DNA of 64,000 nt, taken from Streptomyces sp. WMMC940 (GTDB lineage Bacteria > Actinomycetota > Actinomycetes > Streptomycetales > Streptomycetaceae). Below, in pieces: positions 8,429 to 16,969 of the stretch. A program made the translations under genes and the position numbers. Numbering within the stretch: the stretch's first letter is position 1; every line of letters starts with the position of its first letter. The stretch covers positions 434,001 through 498,000 of the forward strand of contig NZ_JAPZBC010000001.1 of the NCBI RefSeq assembly GCF_027460265.1, in the 5' to 3' direction. The notes under the pieces are model-generated. The model made no database searches, was not told where the DNA came from, and saw only the letters and a list, made by a program, of their open reading frames with translations.

Positions 8429-9724
8429 ATGACTGAACGAATACCGGACGCGGTGCTGTGGTGCCTGGCCGTCGGCCTGCTCGCCCTCGCCGTGCTCCTG
8501 GTACGGCAGCGCGGGATCAGCGCGCGGCAGAGAAGGCGGAACGAGGAGCTGGCGGACGGCCTGCGAACCCGGGAAGAGGAGCTCCGCCACCTGATCACCG
8601 TACGGCTGCCGGCCCTCGAGGAGTCGGCGGGCCGGTCCGTACCCGGCGTCGGGCTCCTCGACAACCGGCTGGCGGAGACGGAGTTCGCGAAGTGCCTGGA
8701 CGGCGTGCTCGCACGGTTCACCGAGGCCGTGGAGAACGCACAGGCCCGTGCCGACCGGTCGGCGAAGGCGGCGCTGAAGTCCTCGATGCGCTCGATCCAG
8801 GCCCTGGCCAACGAACAGCAGGTGGCCATCTCGGAGATGCAGGACCGCCACGACCACCCCGACGTCCTGCGGGATCTCCTGGAAGTCGACCACGCGAACG
8901 CCCAGTTCGGCCGCCGCGCCCAAGCCATCGCCGTGTTGTGCGGATCCTGGCCGGGGCGGCAGCGGACGGCGTCCGGGCTGGTCGAGGTGGTGCGCGGAGC
9001 CACGTCGCGGATCCGTGACTACCGCCGGATCCGGATCCGCGGTGAGGTGGACATCGCTGTCGAGAGCCGAGCCGTGGAGCCCGTGGTCCTGGCCGTCGCG
9101 GAGCTGCTCGACAACGCGGCGCGCCACTCGCAACCCACCACCCAGGTCGAGGTGGGCGTCCAGGCAGTCCACAACGGCGCCTGCATCGTGATCGACGACG
9201 CGGGAGTCGGAATGGACGCGCAGGCGTCGGAGAAGGCCTCGGTGCTGCTGTCCGGCAGGCGCACGGTGGACGTCACCCGGCTCGAGGACCCTCCACAGTT
9301 CGGGTTCGCGGTCATCGGGGTCCTCGCCCATCGGTACGGGTTCGGCGTCCGCGTGGACACCCAGTCCCCGTACGGGGGCGTACGCGCCGTCGTGTTCCTC
9401 CCGAGCGTCCTGCTCACGCGTCCGGAGGACTCCGACGGGCTTCCCACCGCGTCCGTGGCTGCGGCCCGCGGTGCGTCAGGTCCCGCCCGGGCGCCCGAGC
9501 CGGCGGCCCCCGCGGCGACGACCGCGGGCGGTCTCCCGAAGCGCCGCCGCCGCGCGGCGCAGCATCCCGCGACGGCACAGCGGGCGCCGGACCCCGCCGA
9601 GGAGGCCGACACCCGGTCCGCCGAGGAGACCGCCAGGCGGATCGGTGCGTTCGCACGCGGCACTCTGCACGGCCGTGCCACCCAGGCCGCCGACCACGAA
9701 GACGAAGGGGACGACCGAGGATGA
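8429..9724 (+). CDS. cvnA: Conservon sensor-kinase-like protein CvnA
   Basis: 431 residues. One membrane segment (residues 8-25) is followed by a helical linker and an HATPase domain (about 200-330) with ELLDNAARHSQP (N box), DDAGVGMD (G1 box) and GFAVIGVLA (G2 region). There is no canonical phospho-acceptor H box, as in other CvnA proteins. The C-terminal 100 residues are Ala/Pro/Arg-rich and probably disordered. The ATG has GAGGA upstream. Conservons are actinobacterial four-gene systems resembling G-protein signalling, and CvnA is their membrane sensor. The stop overlaps the start of cvnB (ATGA). Confidence 0.93.
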   Translation: MTERIPDAVLWCLAVGLLALAVLLVRQRGISARQRRRNEELADGLRTREEELRHLITVRLPALEESAGRSVPGVGLLDNRLAETEFAKCLDGVLARFTEAVENAQARADRSAKAALKSSMRSIQALANEQQVAISEMQDRHDHPDVLRDLLEVDHANAQFGRRAQAIAVLCGSWPGRQRTASGLVEVVRGATSRIRDYRRIRIRGEVDIAVESRAVEPVVLAVAELLDNAARHSQPTTQVEVGVQAVHNGACIVIDDAGVGMDAQASEKASVLLSGRRTVDVTRLEDPPQFGFAVIGVLAHRYGFGVRVDTQSPYGGVRAVVFLPSVLLTRPEDSDGLPTASVAAARGASGPARAPEPAAPAATTAGGLPKRRRRAAQHPATAQRAPDPAEEADTRSAEETARRIGAFARGTLHGRATQAADHEDEGDDRG

Positions 9725-10134
9725 TCGAGCCCGGGAACAGCGATGTGGGCTGGATGCTCGATGAGGTCCTGAAGGTGCCCGAGGCCCTGCACGCGATCCT
9801 GCTCTCGGCGGACGGCATGCTCCGGGCCCACTCCGCGGACATCGGCAGGGACGACGCCGAGCGGCTGGCGGCCGGGCTCTCCGGCCTGCAGTCCATCAGC
9901 CGCAGTACGGCCGAGTTCTGCGGACACGACGACAGCCCGTGGCGGCAGACCCTCATCGAGTTCGCCCACGGCTACGTGTTCCTCGTCGCCGCAGGCGAGG
10001 GCGCCTACCTCGCGGTCTCCACGACGGAGAACGTGGACATGGAGGCGGTCACGTACCGCATGCACAAACTGGTCGACCGGCTCGGCAAGGAGCTGACCAG
10101 TCCGGCTCGGCATGGAACCGGCATCCGGGCATGA
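9721..10134 (+). CDS. cvnB: Conservon roadblock/LC7 protein CvnB
   Basis: 137 residues with the roadblock/LC7 pattern: LDEVLKVPEALHAILLSADGMLRAHS, then a helix, an Asp/Glu-rich turn and VFLVAAGEGAYLAV. Roadblock proteins act as partners or GTPase-activating subunits for small Ras-like GTPases; here the partner is the CvnD gene two positions downstream. It overlaps cvnA at its start and cvnC at its end (both ATGA), which favours equimolar synthesis of the complex. Confidence 0.93.
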   Translation: MIEPGNSDVGWMLDEVLKVPEALHAILLSADGMLRAHSADIGRDDAERLAAGLSGLQSISRSTAEFCGHDDSPWRQTLIEFAHGYVFLVAAGEGAYLAVSTTENVDMEAVTYRMHKLVDRLGKELTSPARHGTGIRA

Positions 10135-10493
10135 CGCCACCCAGGAGCCGCCCCGGCGGAAGGCTGGTACGGCCCTACGTGGTCACGGAGGGCCGCGCTC
10201 ACCCGAGCCGCGGCACCCTGGACCTCGTCACACTCCTGATCGCCTCCGAGGGGCAGTCCCTCGCCGGTCTGGGGCCCGAGAAGCGACGTATCGCGGAGCT
10301 CTGCGGACCGGGGGCACTGTCGGTGGCGGAGGTGGCCGGACATCTGTCGCTGCCGGTCAGCGTCACGAGGGTCCTGGTGGCCGACCTCCTGGACAGCGGA
10401 CACATCGTCACCCTCGCGCCGGTCCCGGCCGCCCTGCCGTCCGATGCCCGAATCCTGCAGGAGGTGCTCGATGGGCTCCGCACCCGCCTCTGA
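10131..10493 (+). CDS. cvnC: Conservon DUF742 protein CvnC
   Basis: 120 residues from the ATG that overlaps the cvnB stop. It shows the DUF742 pattern: LVRPYVVTEGRAHPS near the N terminus, then a winged-helix-like region (ALSVAEVAGHLSLPVSVTRVLVADLLDSGHI) and a short C-terminal tail. DUF742 proteins always sit between the roadblock and GTPase genes of conservons, and their molecular role is not settled. The end overlaps the start of cvnD by 23 bases. Confidence 0.92.
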   Translation: MTPPRSRPGGRLVRPYVVTEGRAHPSRGTLDLVTLLIASEGQSLAGLGPEKRRIAELCGPGALSVAEVAGHLSLPVSVTRVLVADLLDSGHIVTLAPVPAALPSDARILQEVLDGLRTRL

Positions 10494-11079
10494 GTCCGAA
10501 GACGTCCACCTCCGGCCGGGCGTGCAGACCGCCGTCAAGATCCTTGTGGTCGGCCACTTCGCGGTCGGCAAGACCACCTTCGTGGGGACGTTGTCCGAGA
10601 TCCGTCCGCTGCGCACCGAGGAGGTGATGACCGAAGCAGGCGCCCTGGTCGACGACCTGGAGGGCACCCACGACAAGACGACCACCACCGTGGCCCTCGA
10701 CTTCGGCCGCCTCACGCTCAGCGACGCTCTTGTGCTGTACCTCTTCGGCACCCCCGGGCAGCAGCGGTTCACCGAGCTCTGGCGCGACATGTCCCGGGGC
10801 GCGCTCGGCGCACTCGTCCTGGCGGACACCCGCCGCCTTCAACACTCGTTCGACGTCATGGGCGTCCTGGAGGAACTCGGCCTGCCCTACGCGGTGGCCC
10901 TCAACGAATTCGACGGCGCACCCCGGCACCCGCTGAACGAGGTGCGGGAGGCCCTCGACCTGCTCCCGGAAACCCCCCTCGTCCGCTGTGACGCCCGCGA
11001 CCGCGATTCCTCGACCCGGGCACTGGTCTCCCTCGTCGAGCACCTGCTGACCCGCACGAGCGAACTGGAGCACGCATGA
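10471..11079 (+). CDS. cvnD: Conservon Ras-like GTP-binding protein CvnD
   Basis: 202 residues. ATG 10471 has GGAGG 7 bases upstream and is preferred to an upstream in-frame ATG at 10444. Walker A is GHFAVGKTT (residues about 31-39), the switch II motif is GTPGQQRF, and the guanine-specificity region is NEFD, a variant of NKxD. These place it in the bacterial MglA/ARF-like GTPase branch. It should cycle between GTP and GDP under CvnB and CvnA and pass the signal to effectors, perhaps the P450 encoded next. The stop overlaps the P450 start (ATGA). Confidence 0.93.
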   Translation: MGSAPASESEDVHLRPGVQTAVKILVVGHFAVGKTTFVGTLSEIRPLRTEEVMTEAGALVDDLEGTHDKTTTTVALDFGRLTLSDALVLYLFGTPGQQRFTELWRDMSRGALGALVLADTRRLQHSFDVMGVLEELGLPYAVALNEFDGAPRHPLNEVREALDLLPETPLVRCDARDRDSSTRALVSLVEHLLTRTSELEHA

Positions 11080-12452
11080 CCCCTGAATCGACACCCGACC
11101 CCGAGTCCGGCTGCCCCCGCCACGAGCTGCTGTACGGGCCCGGTTTCGCAGCGGATCCGGCCGCCGCGTACCGGCGCATGCGGCAGGCCGGACCGGCCGC
11201 CCCGGTCGAGCTGTCGCCCGGGGTGCGGGCCACCCTCGTCACCGGCTACGACGCCGCACTCCACGTGCTGCGCAGTCCCGAGACGTTCTCGAAGGACTCC
11301 CGCCGCTGGCGCGACATGGCCGACGGCACCGTGCCCGCGGACAGCCCGGTCGCGCCGATGATGGCCTACCGGCCGAACGCCCTGCTGACCGACGGGCCGG
11401 AACACCGGCGACTGCGCGAAGCGATCACGGACAGCCTGGGCGGCGTGGAGCCCAGCGCCCTGCGCGGCTACGTCGGGCAGAGCGCCGATGCGCTCATCGA
11501 CCGCATCGCCGCGGACGGGGAGGCGGATCTGCTCGGCGCCTACGCCCGGCCCCTGCCGCTTCTGGTGCTCAACCAACTCTTCGGCTGTCCGCCCGAGTAC
11601 GGCGAGCGGTTGGTCGAGGGAATGGCCGGCATCTTCGAACTCGTCGAAGCAGAGAAGGCGAACGAGCTCCTCACCCGAACCGTCGGCGAACTGATCGCAC
11701 TCAAACGCGAGACTCCGGGGAAGGACGTGACCTCCCGGCTCATCGCCCATCCCGCGCGGCTGACGGACGAGGAACTCGTCCACACCCTGGTGCTGCTCAT
11801 CGGTGCCGGCACCGAGCCCGAGCAGAATCTGATCGCGAACAGCCTGCGCCTACTGCTGTCGGACGACCGATTCGCGGGCAGTCTTTCGGGCGGCAGCCTG
11901 CCCGTGGAGGACGCCCTCGACGAAGTGCTGTGGACCGACCCGCCCATGGCGAACTACGCCGTCCACTTCCCCGTGCACGACGTCGTGTACGAAGGGACGC
12001 TGCTGAAGGAGGGCCACCCCGTCGTCATCAGCTTCGCCGCCGCGAACACGGACCCTGCCCTGGTGGTCGACCAGCGCACGGGCAACCGCGCCCACCTGGC
12101 GTGGAGCGCGGGCCCGCATTCCTGTCCCGCACAGGGCGCGGCTCGGCTGATCGCCGCCGTGGCCATCGAGAAGCTCCTCGACCGGCTGCCCGACATGGAA
12201 CTCGCCGTTCCCGTCCGGGACCTCGAGTGGCGGCAGGGCCCCTTCCACCGCGCGCTCGCCGCTCTGCCCGTGCGTTTCCAGCCCGTCGCCGTCACCCGCT
12301 CCGAAGAGGATGAGCGGCCTGCGGGTGACGGCGGGTCCACGGGGCCGGCCAGGCACACCTCCGCACCGCCCGGAGGGCGCCGGAGTACGCCGGTGACCAC
12401 TGCGCCCAAGAGTGGCTGGGCCCGGCTGCTGGCCTGGTGGCGGGGAGAGTGA
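11076..12452 (+). CDS. cvnE: Conservon cytochrome P450, CYP157-like, lacking EXXR
   Basis: 458 residues, coupled to cvnD. The haem-binding loop WSAGPHSCPAQG has Cys350. The I helix reads GAGTEPEQN (about 243-251), and the K helix reads E283-V-L-W286, so the Arg of the usual EXXR motif is Trp. Loss of EXXR is a published property of the CYP157 family, whose members often lie in conservons; this identification is by motif and context. The last 55 residues are an extra low-complexity tail ending SGWARLLAWWRGE, possibly membrane-associating. Whether the enzyme is a monooxygenase or a haem sensor for the GTPase system is open. Its stop codon directly abuts the stop of the opposing P450. Confidence 0.9.
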   Translation: MTPESTPDPESGCPRHELLYGPGFAADPAAAYRRMRQAGPAAPVELSPGVRATLVTGYDAALHVLRSPETFSKDSRRWRDMADGTVPADSPVAPMMAYRPNALLTDGPEHRRLREAITDSLGGVEPSALRGYVGQSADALIDRIAADGEADLLGAYARPLPLLVLNQLFGCPPEYGERLVEGMAGIFELVEAEKANELLTRTVGELIALKRETPGKDVTSRLIAHPARLTDEELVHTLVLLIGAGTEPEQNLIANSLRLLLSDDRFAGSLSGGSLPVEDALDEVLWTDPPMANYAVHFPVHDVVYEGTLLKEGHPVVISFAAANTDPALVVDQRTGNRAHLAWSAGPHSCPAQGAARLIAAVAIEKLLDRLPDMELAVPVRDLEWRQGPFHRALAALPVRFQPVAVTRSEEDERPAGDGGSTGPARHTSAPPGGRRSTPVTTAPKSGWARLLAWWRGE

Positions 12453-13697
12453 TCAGGTGAGGCGTACGGGCAGGGACCGGTGGCCGTTGGAGATGAACGA
12501 CTCCACGGGCAGCAGTTCCTCCGAGGGCACGGCGAGGGTGAGCCCGGGGAAACGGCCGAACAGCGCGGGAAGTGCGATGCGGGCCTCCAGGCGGCCGAGC
12601 GGGGCGCCGAGGCAGTGGTGCACCCCGTACCCGAACGCCAGGTGGTCCTTGTCCACACGGGTGACGTCGAAACGATCGGCGTCGTTCCCGTACCGCTGGG
12701 GATCGCGCCCCGCGGCGGCGTAGGCGGCGAGGATGGCCTCTCCCGCGCGGATCACCGTCCCTTCCGGGCCTCCGAGTTCACCGAGTTCGATGTCCTCCAC
12801 GGCGTACCGCAACGGCAGACTGGCCACCGGTGCGTCCGCACGCAGGGTCTCTTCGACGGCGTCGTCCCACGTGGCCCGTCCCTCGCGGACGTGCGCGAGC
12901 TGCTCGGGGTGGGTCAGCAGGGCGTGCACGGCGTTGTCGATGAGATTGACCGTGGTCTCGTGACCGGCACCGATCATGAGCACCAGGGTGTCGAGCAGTT
13001 CCTGCTCACTGAGCCGGGCACTGCTCCCGTCGTCGCGGGCCGCGAGGAGGTTGGTGGTCAGGTCGTCTCCCGGCGATTTCCGCTTGTCCTCGACGAGTTC
13101 CCCCATCACGGCGTAGAGACGGGCGTAGTTGGCGGTGACCTCGTCGGGCTCGGCGGCGGTGTGGAAGAGGCTGTCCACGATCTCTCGCAGATCCACCGCC
13201 CTGTCGCGGGGCAGACCGAACAGCTCACTGATCACCTGGATCGGCAGCGGATAGCAGAACTCCTCGCGCAGATCGACCACCTCGCCGTGTCTCCCCACTT
13301 CGGCGACACGGTCCAGCAGCTTGCCGGTGATCTCCTCGATGCGCGGTCTCAACGCGGCCGTGCGCCGCGCGGTGAAGGCGCTGGAGACCAGGGTCCGCAG
13401 GCGTTTGTGCTCGGTGCCGTAGGCAGTGAACATGTTCTGCACGGCGACCCAGGCGAACAGCGGCCAGTCCGGGGAGATCTGTCCGTCGATCCAGAGCGGC
13501 CAGTGCCGGCGCGGATCCTTGGACACCCGCGCGTCGGTGAGCAGCCGCTTGAGGAGTGCGGGACTGCTGACCGCGAACGCTCCCACGGCATCCGGAAGTT
13601 CGACCCGCGCCACCGGCCCTCTCTCACGCATCCGAGAGCCCTCACCGTGGATGTCCCGACCCGCCGGGTCCATCGCCATCGGGCACTGATCTGGCAT
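12453..13697 (-). CDS. Cytochrome P450, CYP154-like
   Basis: 414 residues from ATG 13697, which has GGAGG upstream; the frame stays open for 38 more codons without a better start. It has all the classic motifs: AGHETT in the I helix (244-249), ETLR for EXXR (283-286) and FGYGVHHCLGAPLGR with haem ligand Cys362. The VSKDPRRHW region and overall pattern resemble CYP154 enzymes, which are often neighbours of CYP157 in conservons. It probably hydroxylates a small hydrophobic substrate using ferredoxin-delivered electrons; no ferredoxin gene is adjacent. It converges tail-to-tail with the conservon P450 with no base between the stops. Confidence 0.9.
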   Translation of the reverse strand: MPDQCPMAMDPAGRDIHGEGSRMRERGPVARVELPDAVGAFAVSSPALLKRLLTDARVSKDPRRHWPLWIDGQISPDWPLFAWVAVQNMFTAYGTEHKRLRTLVSSAFTARRTAALRPRIEEITGKLLDRVAEVGRHGEVVDLREEFCYPLPIQVISELFGLPRDRAVDLREIVDSLFHTAAEPDEVTANYARLYAVMGELVEDKRKSPGDDLTTNLLAARDDGSSARLSEQELLDTLVLMIGAGHETTVNLIDNAVHALLTHPEQLAHVREGRATWDDAVEETLRADAPVASLPLRYAVEDIELGELGGPEGTVIRAGEAILAAYAAAGRDPQRYGNDADRFDVTRVDKDHLAFGYGVHHCLGAPLGRLEARIALPALFGRFPGLTLAVPSEELLPVESFISNGHRSLPVRLT

Positions 13698-13878
13698 GGA
13701 ACGCCCCTCCGGTACTCGACTGCGAACACGTTCGGTGACGCTACTCCCGCGTAGGGAAGTCATTCCCAGGCACGCTCGCGGCATGCGCACTGCGCCAAGT
13801 TCCCTGCGCACAGCGGAAAGTGCCGAGCGGGTCCCGGCCGGCGCGTGCGGGCGCCGCGTGGTCCCGCCCGGAAACGTC

Positions 13879-13915
13879 CGTGTCCCGGAAGGCGGGGTCC
13901 GCCTTCCGGGACACG
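13879..13915 (-). terminator. Terminator of the GAPDH gene
   Basis: Perfect 16-bp inverted repeat (13879-13894 with 13900-13915) around a 5-base loop, 75 bases beyond the GAPDH stop. Confidence 0.75.
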
Positions 13916-13989
13916 CAGCCGGCCGCCCGACGGCGCCGCACCGCCGGGGTCCGACGACCGGGTACGAACGACCGGTCAGGTGGAGGTGG

Positions 13990-15435
13990 TCAGGCCACCG
14001 GCGCCGGGTAGGTCGGGTACTCCACCCCGGAGACGTGCTGGACGACGCGGATCACCTGGCACGAGTAGCCGAACTCGTTGTCGTACCAGAGGTAGAGGAT
14101 CGCGTTGTCGCCGTCGACCTTCGTGGCCCCGGCGTCGACGATCGACGCGTGGCGCGAGCCGATGAAGTCGTTGGAGACCGCGTCGGGGGCGGTGATGAAG
14201 TCGATCTGGCGCTTGAGCGGCGAGGTCAGCGACACATGGCGGAGGTAGTCCAGGACTTCCTCGCGCGTGGTCTCGCGGCCGAGCCGCAGGCTCAGGATCG
14301 CGATCGAGACGTCCGGTACCGGGACGCGGATCGAGCTGCCGGTGATCGGCGCCTTGAGGTCGGGCAGCGCCTTGGCCACGGCGGAGGCGGCCCCGGTCTC
14401 GGTGATGACCATGTTGAGCGGGGCGGAACGGCCGCGGCGGTCGGCCTTGTGGTAATTGTCCAGCAGATTCTGGTCGTTGGTGAACGAGTGGACGGTCTCC
14501 ACGTGACCGCGCAGGACACCGTACTCGTCCGCCATGGCCTTCAGCGGCGGGACGATCGCGTTGGTGGTGCAGGACGCGCAGGACAGGATCTGCTCGTCAG
14601 GCTTGATCGTGTCGTGGTTGACGCCGTGCACGATGTTCGGGACGTCGCCCTTGCCCGGGGCGGTCAGGACGACCTTGTCGATACCGGGGCGGAGATGTGT
14701 CGACAGGCCCTCGCGGTCCCGCCACTTGCCCGTGTTGTCGATGAGGATGGCGTCCTTGATGCCGTAGGTCGTGTAGTCGACCTCCGACGGGTCGCCGGCG
14801 TAGATGACCTTGATCTCGTTGCCGTTGGCGATGATCGTGCTGTTCGCCTCGTCCACGGTGATCGTGCCCTGGAACTGACCGTGGATCGAGTCCCGGCGCA
14901 GCAGCGACGCACGCTTGACGATGTCCTGGTCACCGCCCCGGCGGACGACGATGGCACGCAGCCGGAGGCCGTTGCCGGAACCGGCCTTCTCGATGAGCAG
15001 ACGGGCGACGAGCCGGCCGATGCGGCCGAAGCCGTAAAGCACCACGTCGCGCGGCTGACGGCGCTCGATCTTGTTGTCGCCCGTGGCCCCCGAGACGGCC
15101 TCCGCGGTGAACTCCTCCACCGAGAGACCACGGTCGTCGGTCCGGTACGTGGCGGCGAGCATGCCGATGTCGATCTGGGAAGGCCCGAGATCGAGTTCGG
15201 TGAGGGCCTGCAGGAAGGGAAGCGTCTCGGTGACCGAGAGCTCCTCGCCGGCGATCTGGCGGGCGAATCGATGGGTCTTCAGGATGCTGACCACCGACTT
15301 GTTCACCAGGGAGCGGCTGTGCAGCAGGACGGTGACGTCCCGCTCACGGTGCAGCTTCCCGATGATCGGGATCATCGACTCCGCGATCTCCTCGCGATGC
15401 TTCCAGTTTGTGAACGAGTCCTCGTTGACAGTCAC
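13990..15435 (-). CDS. gap: Long-form glyceraldehyde-3-phosphate dehydrogenase
   Basis: 481 residues, about 145 more than a classical GAPDH. The start is GTG 15435. Residues 1-128 form an extra helical N-terminal region. The NAD-binding Rossmann core starts VVLYGFGRIGRL (131-142), and the catalytic cysteine is in SCASCTTN (Cys289). The C-terminal domain ends with WYDNEFGYSCQV. This long type is known in actinobacteria and some proteobacteria beside a normal Gap, and has been linked to gluconeogenic or alternative use; that role is inferred here. It is monocistronic and divergent from the DUF5709 gene. Confidence 0.93.
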   Translation of the reverse strand: MTVNEDSFTNWKHREEIAESMIPIIGKLHRERDVTVLLHSRSLVNKSVVSILKTHRFARQIAGEELSVTETLPFLQALTELDLGPSQIDIGMLAATYRTDDRGLSVEEFTAEAVSGATGDNKIERRQPRDVVLYGFGRIGRLVARLLIEKAGSGNGLRLRAIVVRRGGDQDIVKRASLLRRDSIHGQFQGTITVDEANSTIIANGNEIKVIYAGDPSEVDYTTYGIKDAILIDNTGKWRDREGLSTHLRPGIDKVVLTAPGKGDVPNIVHGVNHDTIKPDEQILSCASCTTNAIVPPLKAMADEYGVLRGHVETVHSFTNDQNLLDNYHKADRRGRSAPLNMVITETGAASAVAKALPDLKAPITGSSIRVPVPDVSIAILSLRLGRETTREEVLDYLRHVSLTSPLKRQIDFITAPDAVSNDFIGSRHASIVDAGATKVDGDNAILYLWYDNEFGYSCQVIRVVQHVSGVEYPTYPAPVA

Positions 15436-15827
15436 AGATTTATCTTTCGAGCTAGGCGGTGCTCATATGCTAACCCGCCTTTCATCTGACCCTTCAGAGG
15501 GTCCCGTCCGGGAGCGGACGACCGCCGCACCACCACGGAGCACATCACCTCACAACGGGTATACGGGAGGATCCGAACCCTCTCCGGTCGCAGAACGTGG
15601 CGATGGGGCGACGCTCCGGGATGGACAGGCCGTCGGGCGTGACGTTACCTAGGCTTGCGCTTAGGGCACGCGCGATCCACGGGGGTCCCGGGCGCGGGAC
15701 GAGCGACGCGCACCGGGCCCGCGCAGTGGGACACAGGGCAGGCCATCGAGCCATGACGACGAGCAGGCGCTCTGACCGGAGTGCACGTCCTCCGCAGATC
15801 GGAGCTCCGCGGAGCGAGAAGACGATC
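15436..15827. other. Divergent intergenic region, 392 bp
   Basis: Separates the GAPDH gene (minus) from the DUF5709 gene (plus) and should hold both promoters. A TAGCAT -10-like hexamer for GAPDH lies at 15467-15472 on the minus strand; I cannot assign a -35. No gene is supported. Confidence 0.4.
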
Positions 15828-16313
15828 ATGAGCGACAGCAGGGCGGACGACGTCTACCAGCCGACCGGTGACAACGAGGAACAGGGCGACGCGGCCCACT
15901 TGGACCTCGAGGACGCGCTGGACGAACCGGACTACGACCAGATACTCGACCAGGGCTACTCGCCACCGGAGAGGCCGTTCGGCGTCAACAAGGTGGGTAC
16001 GACGGGGGCGGAACAGCGCGAGGGCGAGACACTCGACCAGCGGCTGGCGGTGGAGCTCCCCGATGTCGCCGCGGACGACTGGGACGGCATCGGCGACCTG
16101 CCGGGCGGTGATGGCGAGCCGATCGACGACGAGGTCGGCTCCTGGCGCGCGGGGCGGCTCGTCGCCCCCGACGAGGGCACCCGGCCGGACACGGACAAGC
16201 AGCTCTTCGCCTCCGACGTGGGCATCGACGCGGGAGCCGCCGGCGCGGAGGAGGCGGCGGTGCACGTCGTGTTCGAGGAGGACGGCGGCGAACCGCCCGA
16301 CGACGAGTCGTGA
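15828..16313 (+). CDS. DUF5709 acidic protein
   Basis: 161 residues from ATG 15828. It is very acidic, with YQPTGDNEEQ followed by LDLEDALDEPDYDQILDQGYSPPERPFGVNKVGTT, the core pattern of DUF5709 proteins. The rest alternates acidic and Gly/Ala-rich stretches (DIGAGAAG-like), with no membrane segment. DUF5709 proteins are small soluble actinobacterial proteins of unknown function. Here the gene precedes PRC-barrel and PPK2 genes on the same strand, a set reminiscent of stress-response neighbourhoods, but the spacing (148 bp) does not prove an operon. Confidence 0.8.
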   Translation: MSDSRADDVYQPTGDNEEQGDAAHLDLEDALDEPDYDQILDQGYSPPERPFGVNKVGTTGAEQREGETLDQRLAVELPDVAADDWDGIGDLPGGDGEPIDDEVGSWRAGRLVAPDEGTRPDTDKQLFASDVGIDAGAAGAEEAAVHVVFEEDGGEPPDDES

Positions 16314-16461
16314 CCGGGTGACGGGACTCGGGGCGTTGCCCGCACGGCCACCATGTGTGCCGTCCGGAAAGCGGGGCACGCGGATGTCCGGGGACGGGAA
16401 AAGCGAGCTTCTTCCGGAATTCCCGTCCGCCGCCGAGGAACACCCGAGGTGAGGAGCACCG

Positions 16462-16809
16462 GTGAGCGAGCACATGTGGGCCTACGTACCGACCAGCGGG
16501 CACAACCGCGACGACGACCTGACGGGTTATCGGGTGGAGGCGACCGACGGGGACATCGGCAAGGTCGACAAGCACTCCAACGAGGTCGGCTCCCAGTACA
16601 TCGTCGTCGACACCGGGGTGTGGATCTTCGGCAAGGAAGTGCTACTGCCGGCCGGCACCATCACGGTCGTCGACCACGACGAGAGGCGGATCATCGTGTC
16701 CCGCACGAAGGACGAGATCAAGTCCGCGCCGGAGTTCGACAAGGACAAGCATCTCGGCGACCCGGCCTACCGCGACCAGCTCGGCGGGTACTACGGCTCC
16801 GGCCACTGA
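16462..16809 (+). CDS. PRC-barrel domain protein
   Basis: 115 residues from GTG 16462 with GAGGAG 5 bases upstream. Residues 18-85 form a PRC-barrel: LTGYRVEATDGDIGKVD, QYIVVDTGVWIFGKEVLLPAGTITVVD. The C-terminal PAYRDQLGGYYGSGH tail is typical of Streptomyces members. PRC-barrels are small beta domains found in photosynthetic reaction centres and RNA-processing proteins; the Streptomyces single-domain forms are uncharacterised and often associated with stress. A hairpin follows the gene. Confidence 0.88.
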   Translation: MSEHMWAYVPTSGHNRDDDLTGYRVEATDGDIGKVDKHSNEVGSQYIVVDTGVWIFGKEVLLPAGTITVVDHDERRIIVSRTKDEIKSAPEFDKDKHLGDPAYRDQLGGYYGSGH

Positions 16810-16827
16810 GCCGCCGGGCCACGCCGT

Positions 16828-16866
16828 CCGCTGGGCACGTCCCGTACACCGGGGCGTGCCCAGCGG
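16828..16866 (+). terminator. Terminator after the PRC-barrel gene
   Basis: 12-bp perfect inverted repeat (16828-16839 with 16855-16866) around a 15-base loop, just downstream of the stop at 16809. Confidence 0.6.
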
Positions 16867-16914
16867 GCTGTGCGCGCGGGACGACCGGGCAGGCGGTGCA
16901 CGTCCCGGACACAG

Positions 16915-16946
16915 GACCGACAGACCGACAGACCGACAGACCGACA
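16915..16946 (+). repeat. Four tandem copies of GACCGACA in the ppk2 leader
   Basis: Four exact 8-bp units lie head to tail, ending 23 bases before the ppk2 ATG and just before its ribosome site (GAGGAGG). The unit length is not a multiple of three and the array is outside the coding region, so changes in copy number would alter promoter or leader spacing rather than the protein. Confidence 0.9.
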
Positions 16947-16969
16947 GGACAGGACGAGGAGGACGCGCC

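Noticed and set aside
14267..14519. Open frames inside the GAPDH gene on other frames
   Set aside because: Composition and lack of start signals mark them as shadows.
15645..15666. Iron-box-like sequence between GAPDH and DUF5709
   Set aside because: Matches to the 19-bp DmdR/DtxR palindrome were too few after alignment.
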